Shown: piece by piece, positions 19,488-27,628 of the stretch | Numbering within the stretch: position 1 is the stretch's first letter | Layout: every line of letters starts with the position of its first letter | Origin: Pseudomonas graminis | GTDB lineage: Bacteria; Pseudomonadota; Gammaproteobacteria; Pseudomonadales; Pseudomonadaceae | Assembly (NCBI RefSeq): GCF_004364335.1 | Contig: NZ_SOCR01000015.1 | Location: 83,904-147,903, forward strand | DNA: 64,000 nucleotides | Reading direction: 5' to 3' | The notes under the pieces: model-generated | Told to the model about the DNA's origin: nothing | Database searches by the model: none | Seen by the model: only the letters and a program-made list of their open reading frames with translations | Translations under genes and position numbers: made by a program

Positions 19488-20408
19488 TCATTCAAGCCCG
19501 CGCTCCGCCCACACTCGTTGCGCACTGTGGTGGAGAATACCGTGTCGCCGGGCGAGCGCTTCCCGGTCCTTGCTGTAGCCACCGCCAATCACGCCCATCA
19601 CCGGAATGTCCCGGCCCAGGCAGTGGCGCATGACCGCTTCGTCACGGCGGGCCACACCCGCGTCGGTCAGCTGCAAATACCCCAACGCATCATCCTTGTG
19701 TACATCCACGCCGGCGTCGTACAGCACCAGATCAGGCTGATACAGCGGCAGCAGGTAATTGAGCGTGTCGTCGACCACCTTCAGGTAATCGTCATCACCC
19801 ATGCCCATTGGCAGGGGGATGTCCCAGTCACTCTGGGCCTTGCGCGCGGGGAAGTTTTTTTCGCAGTGCAGCGACACGGTGATCGCGTCATCGGTTTGTT
19901 CGAGAATCCGCGCGGTGCCGTCGCCCTGATGCACGTCGCAATCGAAAATCAGCACCCGGTCAACCCTTCCGCTTTGCAGCAGGTACTGACTGATGATCGC
20001 CAGGTCATTGAAGATGCAGAACCCGGCCGGGTAATCGTAATGCGCATGATGGGTGCCGCCCGCCAGGTGACAGGCCAGTCCGTGTTGCAGCGCCAGTTCC
20101 GCCGTCAGCAACGAGCCACCTACCGCGCGTACCGTACGTCGGGCCAGATCCTCGGTCCACGGCAGGCCAAGGCGACGTTGATCTTCCCGCGACAGTGCGC
20201 CTTCCATATAACGGCTGATGTAACCGGGATCATGGGCCAACGTGAGGATGTCCGTTGGGCAGACCTGCGGGCGAAACAATTGAGCATCTGATGTCAGGCC
20301 GGTGTCGATAAGGTGATCGCGCAGAAGCCGGAACTTGTCCATGGGGAAGCGATGGTCGGACGGAAAGTCCGGGCTGTAGTCTTCGTGATAAACAAGGGGC
20401 AGGGGCAT
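19488..20408 (-). CDS. Histone deacetylase-like amidohydrolase
   Basis: A 306-residue arginase-fold zinc deacetylase (HDAC/AcuC/APAH class). MPLPLVYHEDYSP at the ATG at 20408 is the usual N-terminus. The active site is visible as AGGTHHAHYDYPAGFC (His-His pair), the zinc ligands DCDVHQGDG and YDAGVDVHKDD, and the GGGYSKD loop. Bacterial members remove acetyl groups from small amides, polyamines or proteins. The substrate here is unknown. Confidence 0.9.
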   Translation of the reverse strand: MPLPLVYHEDYSPDFPSDHRFPMDKFRLLRDHLIDTGLTSDAQLFRPQVCPTDILTLAHDPGYISRYMEGALSREDQRRLGLPWTEDLARRTVRAVGGSLLTAELALQHGLACHLAGGTHHAHYDYPAGFCIFNDLAIISQYLLQSGRVDRVLIFDCDVHQGDGTARILEQTDDAITVSLHCEKNFPARKAQSDWDIPLPMGMGDDDYLKVVDDTLNYLLPLYQPDLVLYDAGVDVHKDDALGYLQLTDAGVARRDEAVMRHCLGRDIPVMGVIGGGYSKDREALARRHGILHHSAQRVWAERGLE

Positions 20409-20535
20409 GGTGTGCACGCGTCTGGTTCGAAGGGGAATCTTGCCAGTTATGACGACCACCGCACAGCGGTTTGCCTGAGCGGGAAGATCGTCGGCCGGTA
20501 GGGAATTTGAAAGCCGAGGCACAGGGAGACGATCG

Positions 20536-21099
20536 ATGGAGCCGATTCTTGAGCTCAACAGCGCACGCTTGTTGATGCGTCAATGGCGAGATGATGATTT
20601 GCCGGCCTTCGCGCAGATGTGCGCCGATCCACAAGTGATGCGCTACTTTCCGCAGCCCTTGAGCCGTATGGAAAGCGCCAAGCTGATCGGCCGCGTGCGC
20701 GGGCATTTTGCCGAGTACGGCTTTGGGTTCTGGGCCCTTGAGCGCAAGGACACCGGCGAATTCATCGGTTTTACCGGCTTGAGCGTGGTGGGCTTCGAAG
20801 CGGGATTCACGCCTGCCGTGGAAATAGGCTGGCGCCTGGCCCGCGAGCATTGGGGCCTGGGGTACGCCAGCGAAGCCGCGTGGACAGTCCTCGGCTGCGG
20901 TTTCGAGCACCTGGATCTGGATGAAATCGTGGCGTTTGCGGCGGTCAACAATCTGCCCTCGCAGAAGGTCATGCAGGCCATCGGCATGCGCAACGATCCG
21001 GCTGACAATTTCGATCATCCTAAATTGCCCGACGGCCATCCACTCAGGCCCCACGTGTTGTATCGCATCAACCGACAAGGCTGGCTGGCAACCCTGTGA
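20536..21099 (+). CDS. GNAT-family N-acetyltransferase (RimJ/RimL-like)
   Basis: A 187-residue acetyl-CoA-dependent acetyltransferase. It starts MEPILELNSARLLMRQWRDDD, as in Acetyltransf_3 proteins, with the GFTGLSVV strand, the acetyl-CoA loop HWGLGYASEA and a terminal VNNLPSQKVMQAIGM segment. It lies divergent from the deacetylase gene with 127 bp between. Substrate not predictable. Confidence 0.88.
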   Translation: MEPILELNSARLLMRQWRDDDLPAFAQMCADPQVMRYFPQPLSRMESAKLIGRVRGHFAEYGFGFWALERKDTGEFIGFTGLSVVGFEAGFTPAVEIGWRLAREHWGLGYASEAAWTVLGCGFEHLDLDEIVAFAAVNNLPSQKVMQAIGMRNDPADNFDHPKLPDGHPLRPHVLYRINRQGWLATL

Positions 21100-21227
21100 T
21101 TCGCTGCGGGAATCAGGCTACAAACCTCTGTATCATTTCGTCCCACTTCCATCTGCGCCGACCTTCGGCGCCCATGGCCTGATTGATGTGATGACGGTCG
21201 ACGAGACGACCGTGTGAGGAACGCTGA

Positions 21228-22097
21228 ATGAGTCACGTGCTGGATGATCTGGTGTCGCTGTTGAGCCTGGAGCCGATCGAAGAAAACCTCTTTCGCGGAC
21301 GCAGCCAGGACCTTGGCTTTCGCCAGCTGTTTGGCGGTCAGGTGCTGGGTCAGTCGCTGTCGGCGGCGAGCAAGACGGTCGAAGACGCGCGCCATGTGCA
21401 TTCACTGCATGGCTATTTCCTGCGACCCGGCGATGCGCACCTGCCGGTGGTGTATCAGGTTGATCGGGTCCGTGATGGCGGCAGTTTCAGCACGCGCCGG
21501 GTGACGGCCATCCAGAAGGGGCAGCCGATCTTCACCTGCAGCGCCTCGTTTCAGTACGACGAGGAGGGCTTCGAGCACCAGACTCAAATGCCACAAGTAG
21601 TCGGTCCGGAAAGCCTGCCGTCGGAGCTTGAACTGATGCGCCAGCGTGAACAGCTGATTCCGGAACACATGAAGGACAAGCTGCTGTGCCCCAAGCCCAT
21701 CGAATTCCGGCCGGTCACGGAGTCTGATCCCTACAACCCGAAGCCGGCGGATCCGGTGAAATACGTGTGGTTTCGCGCCGACGGCACGCTGCCCGACATC
21801 CCCGCGTTGCACCGCTACATGCTCGCCTACGCGTCGGATTTCAATCTGCTGACCACGTCATTGCTGCCCCACGGCAAGACGGTCTGGCAGAAAGACATGC
21901 AGATCGCCAGCCTCGATCACTCGCTGTGGTTCCATGGCGAACTTCGCGCTGACGACTGGCTGCTTTACGCCATGGACAGCCCATGGGCCGGCAACTCCCG
22001 TGGGTTTTCCCGTGGGAGCGTGTTCAACCGCGCAGGGAAACTCGTTGCTTCGGTCAGTCAGGAAGGTTTGATTCGCCACCGCAAGGACTGGTCATGA
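21228..22097 (+). CDS. tesB: Acyl-CoA thioesterase II
   Basis: A 289-residue double-hotdog thioesterase that cleaves acyl-CoA to fatty acid and CoA. Blocks include NLFRGRSQDLGFRQLFGGQVLGQSL, HSLHGYFLRPGD and RRVTAIQKGQPIFTCSASFQ in the first hotdog, and ASLDHSLWFHGELRADDWLLY with the following SPWAGNSRGFSRG in the second, matching Escherichia coli TesB in length and order. Its stop overlaps the ATG of the HAD gene (ATGA), so the two are coupled. Confidence 0.93.
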   Translation: MSHVLDDLVSLLSLEPIEENLFRGRSQDLGFRQLFGGQVLGQSLSAASKTVEDARHVHSLHGYFLRPGDAHLPVVYQVDRVRDGGSFSTRRVTAIQKGQPIFTCSASFQYDEEGFEHQTQMPQVVGPESLPSELELMRQREQLIPEHMKDKLLCPKPIEFRPVTESDPYNPKPADPVKYVWFRADGTLPDIPALHRYMLAYASDFNLLTTSLLPHGKTVWQKDMQIASLDHSLWFHGELRADDWLLYAMDSPWAGNSRGFSRGSVFNRAGKLVASVSQEGLIRHRKDWS

Positions 22098-22693
22098 GCC
22101 TCACACAGGTACGCCACTGGGTATTTGACATGGACGGCACGCTGACCGTCGCTGCCCATGATTTTCCGGCGATCAAGCGTGCGCTGGATATCCCCCAGGA
22201 GGACGACATTCTCGGGCATCTCGCTGCGCTGCCTGCCGATGTGGCGGCGGCGAAACACGCCTGGCTGCTGGAGCACGAGCGCGCATTGGCGATTGAGTCC
22301 AAACCCGCGGCGGGGGCTGTCGAGTTGGTGAGGGAGCTGGCGGGGCGGGGTTATCGTCTCGGTATTCTGACCCGCAACGCGCGGGAGCTTGCCCACGTGA
22401 CACTGGACGCCATCGGCATCGCCGACTGCTTTGCGGTGGACGACGTGCTCGGTCGTGACGAAGCGGCGCCGAAACCCGATCCGGGTGGCCTGCTGAAACT
22501 GGCGCACGCGTGGAATGTGCAGCCTTCGGAAATGGTGATGGTGGGTGACTATCAGTTCGACCTGGCCTGTGGTCGAGCGGCCGGCACTCAGACCGTGTTG
22601 GTCAACCTGCCGGATAACCCGTGGCCGGAACTGACCGACTGGCATGCTGAAGACTGCGTGGCGTTACGGGCGCTGATTGGCGCAAAGAGATGA
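22094..22693 (+). CDS. HAD-family phosphatase
   Basis: A 199-residue haloacid dehalogenase-fold hydrolase. The ATG at 22094 overlaps the tesB stop. Motif I is FDMDGTLT (nucleophile Asp), motif II is LTRNARE, motif III is the Lys in APKPDPGGLL, and motif IV is MVGDYQFDLACG. It is similar to phosphoglycolate phosphatase-like proteins that act on small phosphate esters. Substrate uncertain. Confidence 0.88.
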   Translation: MSLTQVRHWVFDMDGTLTVAAHDFPAIKRALDIPQEDDILGHLAALPADVAAAKHAWLLEHERALAIESKPAAGAVELVRELAGRGYRLGILTRNARELAHVTLDAIGIADCFAVDDVLGRDEAAPKPDPGGLLKLAHAWNVQPSEMVMVGDYQFDLACGRAAGTQTVLVNLPDNPWPELTDWHAEDCVALRALIGAKR

Positions 22694-22710
22694 TGCGGCG
22701 GCGTTCAAAT

Positions 22711-22961
22711 AGTAGGACCGGCTTCAGCCGGGAAGGCGTCCGTCAATTCGCACAAAATTGGTGGTGTTCACAGCGGCCTCTTCCCGGCTAAAGCCGGTCC
22801 CACTGACGGATTGCGTTTGAATAGTAGGACCGGCTTTAGCCGGGAAGGCGTCCGTCAATTCACCACAAATTGATGGCGCACATGCTGGCCTCTTCCCGGC
22901 TAAAGCCGGTCCTACGTAGTGCCGCGTCTAGGCAGTGGGACCGGCTTCAGCCGGGACCTAC
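22711..22961. repeat. Tandem REPINs of a second REP class
   Basis: Two complete inverted pairs (22711-22803 and 22823-22915) have arms AGTAGGACCGGCTTCAGCCG and CCCGGCTAAAGCCGGTCCYAC. Both contain the same internal GGAAGGCGTCCGTCAATTC, so one is a duplication of the other. A third single REP (about 22934-22961) follows. This class differs from the GCGCGCTTGCCCGC class elsewhere in the window. Confidence 0.85.
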
Positions 22962-22979
22962 AGCAACCGTTAACCGACA

Positions 22980-23969
22980 TCAATTCGCCTTGAACAACGC
23001 CGTCTGCCCTTCAGGTGACGTGAAGATCCCGTCGCCGTTATGCCCGACGTTTTTAACTTCCACCAGGCGCTGATTCAACCCTTCCGGATGACGCTTGGTC
23101 AGGTAATCGAAGTAGTTGTGACCACGGGCCAGACGCTGAGGCCCCTGGGCTTCGGCGCCACAATCCTTGTCCAGCGCCGGGTGTTCGGGATCGGTGTCCA
23201 GTTCGCCCAGCAGATAAGTAATGTCCCGCTTCACGTACGCAGCCTCCAGCTCGGCCGGTGTTTCCTTGCCGGCATAGGCTGGCAGCTTGTTCAGACCGTA
23301 CTTCCAGGTGTCGAAGGTCGGGCAGCTCGCCGCATCAGCCGGCACCGGCCGAGTCGCGTCGAAATAGGCGTAAGAGGATGGATTGGCGATCACGTAACGC
23401 AGCTTGATGCCTTCCTTCTTCAGCAAGGCGTCTTCCTTGCCACCGATCATCGCGTAGCGCTGCACCACTTGGGCACCGCCGGAATGGCCAGCAATCACGA
23501 TCTCCTTGAGGTTGGGGAACAGCTTGCTGTCGCTCAGACGCTTGAGGATGTGATCGATGACCACGAAGGAACTGACCGGCTTGGGGCCCAACGACTTCTC
23601 GCCAGCCATCCAGTCATTGGCGTGCCAGCGCAGTACCGACTCGGGCAGGCGGTGCTCTGCGATGTCCTTTTCGTCGAGAAACTGCGGCGCGATCAGCAGC
23701 GTTTTCGAGCGCTGCCTCGACTGGTTGGCTGCGCGCTCGACACTGCGCAGGTAGGTTTGCGCGTTGCGCAGCCGACCGTGAAAAACAATGACCACCCGCT
23801 GGACCTGCGGGCTGGGACGGACCCAGCTCTGGCTCAGGCCAAGCGTGGCCTGGGTCGTCCCGTTGATCTGCAGCCGGTCGGGGCTGATGGATTTGACCGC
23901 CTGATCCGCCGCATGAGCATTGAGGCTCATCAGGGTGCCCAACAACAGGATCGAAAGCGGTTTCATCAT
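22980..23969 (-). CDS. Secreted alpha/beta-hydrolase
   Basis: 329 residues from the ATG at 23969 (a second ATG follows directly at 23966). A signal peptide is visible (MMKPLSILLLGTLMSLNAHAA). The alpha/beta-hydrolase features are VVIVFHGRLRNAQ (oxyanion strand) and the nucleophile elbow GHSGGAQVVQ near residue 178, with a late VKNVGHNGDG His. It starts 4 bp after the stop of the metallopeptidase gene, so the pair is probably one operon and may handle envelope components. Substrate unknown. Confidence 0.85.
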   Translation of the reverse strand: MMKPLSILLLGTLMSLNAHAADQAVKSISPDRLQINGTTQATLGLSQSWVRPSPQVQRVVIVFHGRLRNAQTYLRSVERAANQSRQRSKTLLIAPQFLDEKDIAEHRLPESVLRWHANDWMAGEKSLGPKPVSSFVVIDHILKRLSDSKLFPNLKEIVIAGHSGGAQVVQRYAMIGGKEDALLKKEGIKLRYVIANPSSYAYFDATRPVPADAASCPTFDTWKYGLNKLPAYAGKETPAELEAAYVKRDITYLLGELDTDPEHPALDKDCGAEAQGPQRLARGHNYFDYLTKRHPEGLNQRLVEVKNVGHNGDGIFTSPEGQTALFKAN

Positions 23970-23973
23970 GTGA

Positions 23974-24867
23974 TCAGAGGCTCTTGGCGGCGAACGTATC
24001 GCATTGGTTGATTTGTCCCTGAGCAAAACCTGTCTTGAACCAGCGAACCCGCTGGGCAGATGTGCCGTGGGTAAACGAGTCTGGCACGACCCGGCCCTGA
24101 CCCTGTTGCTGCAAACGGTCGTCGCCAATGGCGTTGGCGGCGTTCAGCGCTTCTTCAATATCACCCGGCTCCAGCCAGTTCAAACGCTTTTGTGCGTTGT
24201 TGGCCCAAACACCTGCCAGGCAGTCAGCTTGCAACTCCTGACGCACCAGCAAACCGTTGTCACCTTCCATTTTCATGCCGCGTTGGCGGGCGGCGTCAAC
24301 TTTAGCCGAAACCCCCAGCAAGGTCTGCACATGATGGCCCACTTCGTGAGCAATCACGTACGCCTGAGCGAAATCTCCCGCTGCTTTGAAGCGCTGACTC
24401 ATTTCACGGAAAAACTCCATGTCCAGGTACACGCGCTGGTCAGCCGGGCAGTAGAACGGACCGCTCGCCGAAGAGGCCGAGCCACACGCCGATTGCACCC
24501 GACCGCTGAACAGGATCAGGGTCGGCGCCTTGTACTGGCTCCCCATTTGCTGGAACACCTGCTGCCACGTGTCCTCGGTGTCGCCCAGGATTGCCCGCAC
24601 GAAATCGGCCTGTTCGTCATTGGCCGGCGGCGCCTGGCGCGTTTGCGGGTTGACCGCTGCGGTCTGCTCCGAACCCATCTGGCCGGTGATCTCCCCCAGA
24701 ATCCGCATCGGGTCCTGCCCGGTCAGCAGGCCGATCGCAACGATGATCACGATCCCGCCAATCCCCAGACCCTTGCCGCCAATGCGCATCCCGCCACCAC
24801 CTCCACCCCCGGAATCGCCACGTGCGTCCACGACGTTGTCACTGCGACGTCCTTTTTTCCATAGCAT
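23974..24867 (-). CDS. Neutral zinc metallopeptidase (YpfJ family)
   Basis: 297 residues with a Gly-rich N-terminal tail, a single membrane anchor (about 33-50: GIGGIVIIVAIGLLTGQ) and an outward-facing peptidase domain. The zinc-binding HEVGHHVQ (HExxH) is near residue 168, followed by ELQADCLAGVWANNAQ carrying the third ligand. This matches the putative neutral zinc metallopeptidase family (YpfJ). It is followed 4 bp later by the secreted hydrolase gene. Locus A begins just upstream of its promoter. Confidence 0.9.
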   Translation of the reverse strand: MLWKKGRRSDNVVDARGDSGGGGGGGMRIGGKGLGIGGIVIIVAIGLLTGQDPMRILGEITGQMGSEQTAAVNPQTRQAPPANDEQADFVRAILGDTEDTWQQVFQQMGSQYKAPTLILFSGRVQSACGSASSASGPFYCPADQRVYLDMEFFREMSQRFKAAGDFAQAYVIAHEVGHHVQTLLGVSAKVDAARQRGMKMEGDNGLLVRQELQADCLAGVWANNAQKRLNWLEPGDIEEALNAANAIGDDRLQQQGQGRVVPDSFTHGTSAQRVRWFKTGFAQGQINQCDTFAAKSL

Positions 24868-25042
24868 GGGGGAATCCTCTTTTGGTCGTGTGGGAAGTGT
24901 AGACGGCGGGCGTACGACGTCTGGTCTGCTGGACTAAGAGAGGAGAGGAGGGGGAATAGTTCGCGAATCGGTTCTTCAGAGGTATTGCTCACCTGCAGAG
25001 CTGCTTGGTGGGGTTGGCAGCATGGAACCTTATTTGTGTTTT

Positions 25043-25086
25043 TCAACCTGCGGAGAAGTAGACCCATGCCAAGGCAACGCCCTTTG
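25043..25086 (-). pseudogene. Scar of an immunity-gene 3' end
   Basis: Read on the minus strand, this stretch encodes a short tail (VALAWVYFSAG and stop) almost identical to the end of the immunity gene at 25946-26302 (AALAWVYFSLD and stop); about three quarters of the roughly 42 bases agree. No body of the gene precedes it; the preceding sequence is the end of the 25093-25473 gene. It is best read as a recombination scar left when an immunity module was deleted. Confidence 0.55.
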
Positions 25087-25092
25087 AGTGCG

Positions 25093-25473
25093 TTAATGAG
25101 GCGCGCGAAAATAGTAGAGCAGTCCGCTACTCACGCCGATGAGGATCATCGAGCCATAAATTATCCGCACTCCCCACAGCAGTCGGGGAGGTAATTTGAG
25201 CAGTTTTTCCCTAGGAATGCGCTCCTGCCTCCAGAAGATTTCAGGTGCGACTGCGACCAGCATTACGAACGTTTCCCTCATTCTTCGTCCGAAAAGACTG
25301 TCTCCGTAGAAATCTCTGTTCAATGAAAACATTTCAATATCGCATAGGTGGGTTTCGATTTTTTCCAAGTTGATGTAGAAGAAGATGTAGTAGCCGGCGA
25401 GATGCAAGGCCGTGATCACTGTCAAAATGAGTGCCAGTAGTCCGGTAGGGATATCTACCATTACAGCGCCCAT
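25093..25473 (-). CDS. Orphan immunity-like membrane protein (family I)
   Basis: 126 residues and a clear paralogue of the immunity protein at 27245-27628. They share IPTGLL, YIFFYINLEKIE, a GDSLFGRRMRE central motif, APEIFWRQERIPR, KLLKLPPRLLWGVRI and YYFRAPH. Hydrophobic helices lie near residues 8-32 and 98-121. Its ATG overlaps the last 13 bases of a leftover effector tail (25461-25499), the same geometry as intact pairs, so it once stood behind its own effector. It probably protects against an effector that this strain no longer encodes, or against sibling strains. Confidence 0.75.
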   Translation of the reverse strand: MGAVMVDIPTGLLALILTVITALHLAGYYIFFYINLEKIETHLCDIEMFSLNRDFYGDSLFGRRMRETFVMLVAVAPEIFWRQERIPREKLLKLPPRLLWGVRIIYGSMILIGVSSGLLYYFRAPH

Positions 25474-25499
25474 TCATAGAGATATTCGTCGGTCATTTC
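25461..25499 (-). pseudogene. Remnant of an effector C-terminal tip
   Basis: The minus strand reads EMTDEYLYEWAL then TAA at 25461-25463. Intact effectors end TGEYLYEWMP or QGELIYEWIP. The fragment is fused directly after the stop of the immunity pseudogene at 25511-25876 and before an intact immunity gene. It shows that an effector tip plus immunity module was present and the tip was mostly lost. Confidence 0.6.
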
Positions 25500-25510
25500 T
25501 GTCACTTCTC

Positions 25511-25876
25511 TCACTGTGCTTTGATAAAGGCATAAAGCCCGATCATGCATACGAATACTGTAATTAGATTGATATACAGTCAGAGTATCCAAGTCCTTAA
25601 ATTTCGTGGCACTCTTAAGTTTGCGTCTTTTGAAATATCTTCACGGAGGTGCATTAAATGCGGAAAAGTAAGGACGACAGTCACCATGTTCATGCGCATC
25701 TGTCTTCCGATAATGCCGTCGCCCCACATCCTTCGAGCATCAGATATGCATCTGCAGTCATTTAGATAACTTTCAATTATTTCTATCTTTCGGTAGCAAA
25801 AAATCGTCATCGTCAAGATGGTCGCAATCATCCAGAAGGACATTGCCAGTTAAAGTAGGCTGATTAAGTAGTGCAT
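25511..25876 (-). pseudogene. Degraded immunity gene (family II), two nonsense codons
   Basis: The span ATG 25876 to TGA 25511 is 122 codons, exactly the length of the intact gene at 26305-26670. It is interrupted by TAA at codon 9 (25850-25852) and TGA at 25580-25582. Between the stops it keeps the family pattern: a helix, then CYRKIEIIESYLNDCRCI, WGDGIIGRQMRMNMV, LTFPHLMHLREDISKDA. The tail after the second stop (LYINLITVFVCMIGLYAFIKA) still aligns with family members. A partial product from the ATG at 25843 is possible but would lack the last helix. Confidence 0.7.
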
Positions 25877-25945
25877 TGGTGAAGCGGCTCCAAATTTCCT
25901 CCCTAATGAGGGTCAACAGGTCTCGCAGAGCACTGTCAAGCTTGT

Positions 25946-26302
25946 TCAATCTAGGGAGAAATAAACCCAAGCTAAAGCGGCGCCGTTTGCATATGAGAAA
26001 AGATAGAGCGCCTGAAGTTGAAGCCTGAGCGCCGAAGACAACCGCTTATCTGCATCGGGAGGTATCTCACCCCGACTGTTCATAAGCTTATGCATGATGA
26101 TGATCATCGCTAATCCATTCAGCCTCATCTGCCTGCCAATGAGGCCCCCGCCCCACACCCTTTTGTTCCACTGCACGAGTTTTACGTCTGATAGCAGTTC
26201 CTCCATGGCGGTTAACTTATTGAGCTGGAAGTAAATCATTATGATGATATTGACGAATATGCTTCCAAACACGGCCATCACCCACAAGACTTTTTCGATC
26301 AT
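25946..26302 (-). CDS. Orphan immunity-like membrane protein (divergent family II)
   Basis: 118 residues. An N-terminal helix (about 5-27), then LTAMEELLSDVKLVQWNKRVWGGGLIGRQMRLNGLAMIIIMHKLM matching the family core (E-x2-L, GG-x-IGRQMRLN), and a final helix YLFSYANGAALAWVYFSLD. Its ATG is 2 bp after the stop of the preceding gene in the array, so they are probably co-translated. No effector tip precedes it. Confidence 0.7.
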   Translation of the reverse strand: MIEKVLWVMAVFGSIFVNIIIMIYFQLNKLTAMEELLSDVKLVQWNKRVWGGGLIGRQMRLNGLAMIIIMHKLMNSRGEIPPDADKRLSSALRLQLQALYLFSYANGAALAWVYFSLD

Positions 26303-26304
26303 AA

Positions 26305-26670
26305 TTATTTTATTAGCCAGGCCAATATAGCCAAGCAGGTACAGTTGACGAAAAGCCAGCTGTAAATTCCCCAGATTCTCAATTCAAGCTGAAGAGGCAC
26401 AGAGTGGTGAGCATTTTTTGTGATGTGGCCTCGCCGATACATCGCTTTGGGCAGCGTAATGACTGTAACTACCATGTTCAACCGCATTTGCCTGCCTATT
26501 AATCCTCCTTGCCAAACGGCTTTGGTGTCACCGATGCACTTGCAGTTAGAGAGTCGGTTTTCAAGATGGTTAATGTTTCGATAGGTGAACCATGCCATGA
26601 CGAGGATATTGATCCACATTGATATTATTAAAGTCAGCCCGAGCAGGCCAGTAGTCGTAGGGTAAGTCAT
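26305..26670 (-). CDS. Orphan immunity-like membrane protein (family II)
   Basis: 121 residues from the ATG at 26670, which has TAAGG upstream; a GTG further upstream is less likely. It is closely similar to the locus B immunity protein at 52632-53015: both have SMWIN, MAWFTYRNI, LxNCKCI/LSDCRCI, a WQGGxIGRxMRxNMV core, AMYRRGxxxKDAH and a C-terminal helix ending LIK. It likely gives protection against a locus-B-like tip although no such effector is in this locus. Confidence 0.75.
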   Translation of the reverse strand: MTYPTTTGLLGLTLIISMWINILVMAWFTYRNINHLENRLSNCKCIGDTKAVWQGGLIGRQMRLNMVVTVITLPKAMYRRGHITKNAHHSVPLQLELRIWGIYSWLFVNCTCLAILAWLIK

Positions 26671-26690
26671 GTTTTTAACCTTAAGGCAAG

Positions 26691-27020
26691 TCACGACCGC
26701 TCAGAAATTTTTATTAGGCACGCCAGCGCCATTGAAACGATGAAGTTGGTAAGAAGCGCAATGTGGATTCCCCACATCCATCGTCTCAAAGGGCGGGGGA
26801 TACTCCGGCGGGCATCTTTCTCGGCATGACCCCTGACGTACATGAGTCTTGGCATGGACATAACGATAAATACCATGCCGAGTCGCATAAGCCTGCCAAT
26901 CATGCCTCCCGTCCATAAATTTCTCGTCTCAGTGATGCATTTACTCCCTGACAAACGATGCTCGAGATAGTCCAGATGCGTGTACGCAAACCACAGCAAA
27001 AGCAGAAGGTTGGTCCACAT
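26691..27020 (-). CDS. Orphan immunity-like membrane protein, 5' end damaged (family II)
   Basis: 109 residues from the ATG at 27020. It aligns with family II from SMWxN onward (FAYTHLDYLEHRLSGSKCI, GGMIGRLMRLGMV, YVRGHAEKDAR, final helix to LIKIS). Upstream the ancestral N-terminus is still readable as GLL-stop-LVLTIS against GLLGLTLIIS in the neighbour, so a nonsense change plus a probable frameshift removed the original start. Translation could restart at 27020 with a shortened first helix, but function is doubtful. Confidence 0.6.
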   Translation of the reverse strand: MWTNLLLLLWFAYTHLDYLEHRLSGSKCITETRNLWTGGMIGRLMRLGMVFIVMSMPRLMYVRGHAEKDARRSIPRPLRRWMWGIHIALLTNFIVSMALACLIKISERS

Positions 27021-27244
27021 CGAAATGGTTAAGACTAATCATAGTAGGCCGTAAGATATGCAGGGATCATGGGGTCCCAGTCATCAATAGCTGCAGTGTA
27101 TCCCAAGGGATTCCCCCCCCTTTACGTCAAGTTGGCGACCCGTGACTGCTCACTATTCAACAATTCAGGAAGTCACCTCCGTGTTTGAGATTTCGAAAGC
27201 GCCGACTCAAACTATCATTTGAGTTGGCCACACTTTGCCTCTGT
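27021..27244. other. Intergenic gap inside the immunity array
   Basis: 224 bp containing a run of eight C at 27113-27120. Minus-strand coding relics (GYTAAIDDWDP before an ATG) loosely resemble an effector end (YEWMP) placed just before an immunity start. I see no intact gene. It is probably the decayed tip of another effector module. Confidence 0.35.
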
Positions 27245-27628
27245 TTAGCTGTGTGGCGCGCGGAAATAATAGAGTAGTACCGCACTCATACCGATGAAAA
27301 CCATCGAGCAATAAACGATTCGTACTCCCCACAACAGTCGGGGAGGCAGTTTGAGAAGTTTTGCTCTTGGAATACGCTCCTGTCTCCAAAAAATTTCAGG
27401 TGCGATGGCAACTAGCGTTACGAAATTTTCTCTCATTTTTCTGCCAAGAAAGCTGTCTCCGTAGAACTTCTTGTTCACGGCAATCATTTTGATATCGCGT
27501 AGGTAGTCTTCGATCTTTTCCAAGTATATGTAGAAGAATATATAGGAGCACACAATGTGAGCGGCGATCATCAGTAACATGATGAGTGAGAGCAATCCTG
27601 TTGGTATATCGTCCATCATGGCATCCAC
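27245..27628 (-). CDS. Cognate immunity protein of the locus A effector (family I)
   Basis: 127 residues and membrane-embedded: a long first hydrophobic segment (about 10-34), the central GDSFLGRKMREN motif, a weak middle segment and a final helix (about 98-122). The ATG lies within the last 13 bases of the effector gene, so production is coupled to the toxin. Position, size and inner-membrane topology fit neutralisation of a pore-forming toxin in the inner membrane. Pairing with the effector is inferred from this overlap and from the same arrangement in locus B. Confidence 0.8.
   Translation of the reverse strand: MDAMMDDIPTGLLSLIMLLMIAAHIVCSYIFFYIYLEKIEDYLRDIKMIAVNKKFYGDSFLGRKMRENFVTLVAIAPEIFWRQERIPRAKLLKLPPRLLWGVRIVYCSMVFIGMSAVLLYYFRAPHS

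Noticed and set aside
24747..25067. Minus-strand frame of 106 codons reaching from locus A into the metallopeptidase gene
   Set aside because: It is out of frame with the peptidase, has no ribosome site, and its first codons are explained by the immunity-gene scar at 25043-25086.
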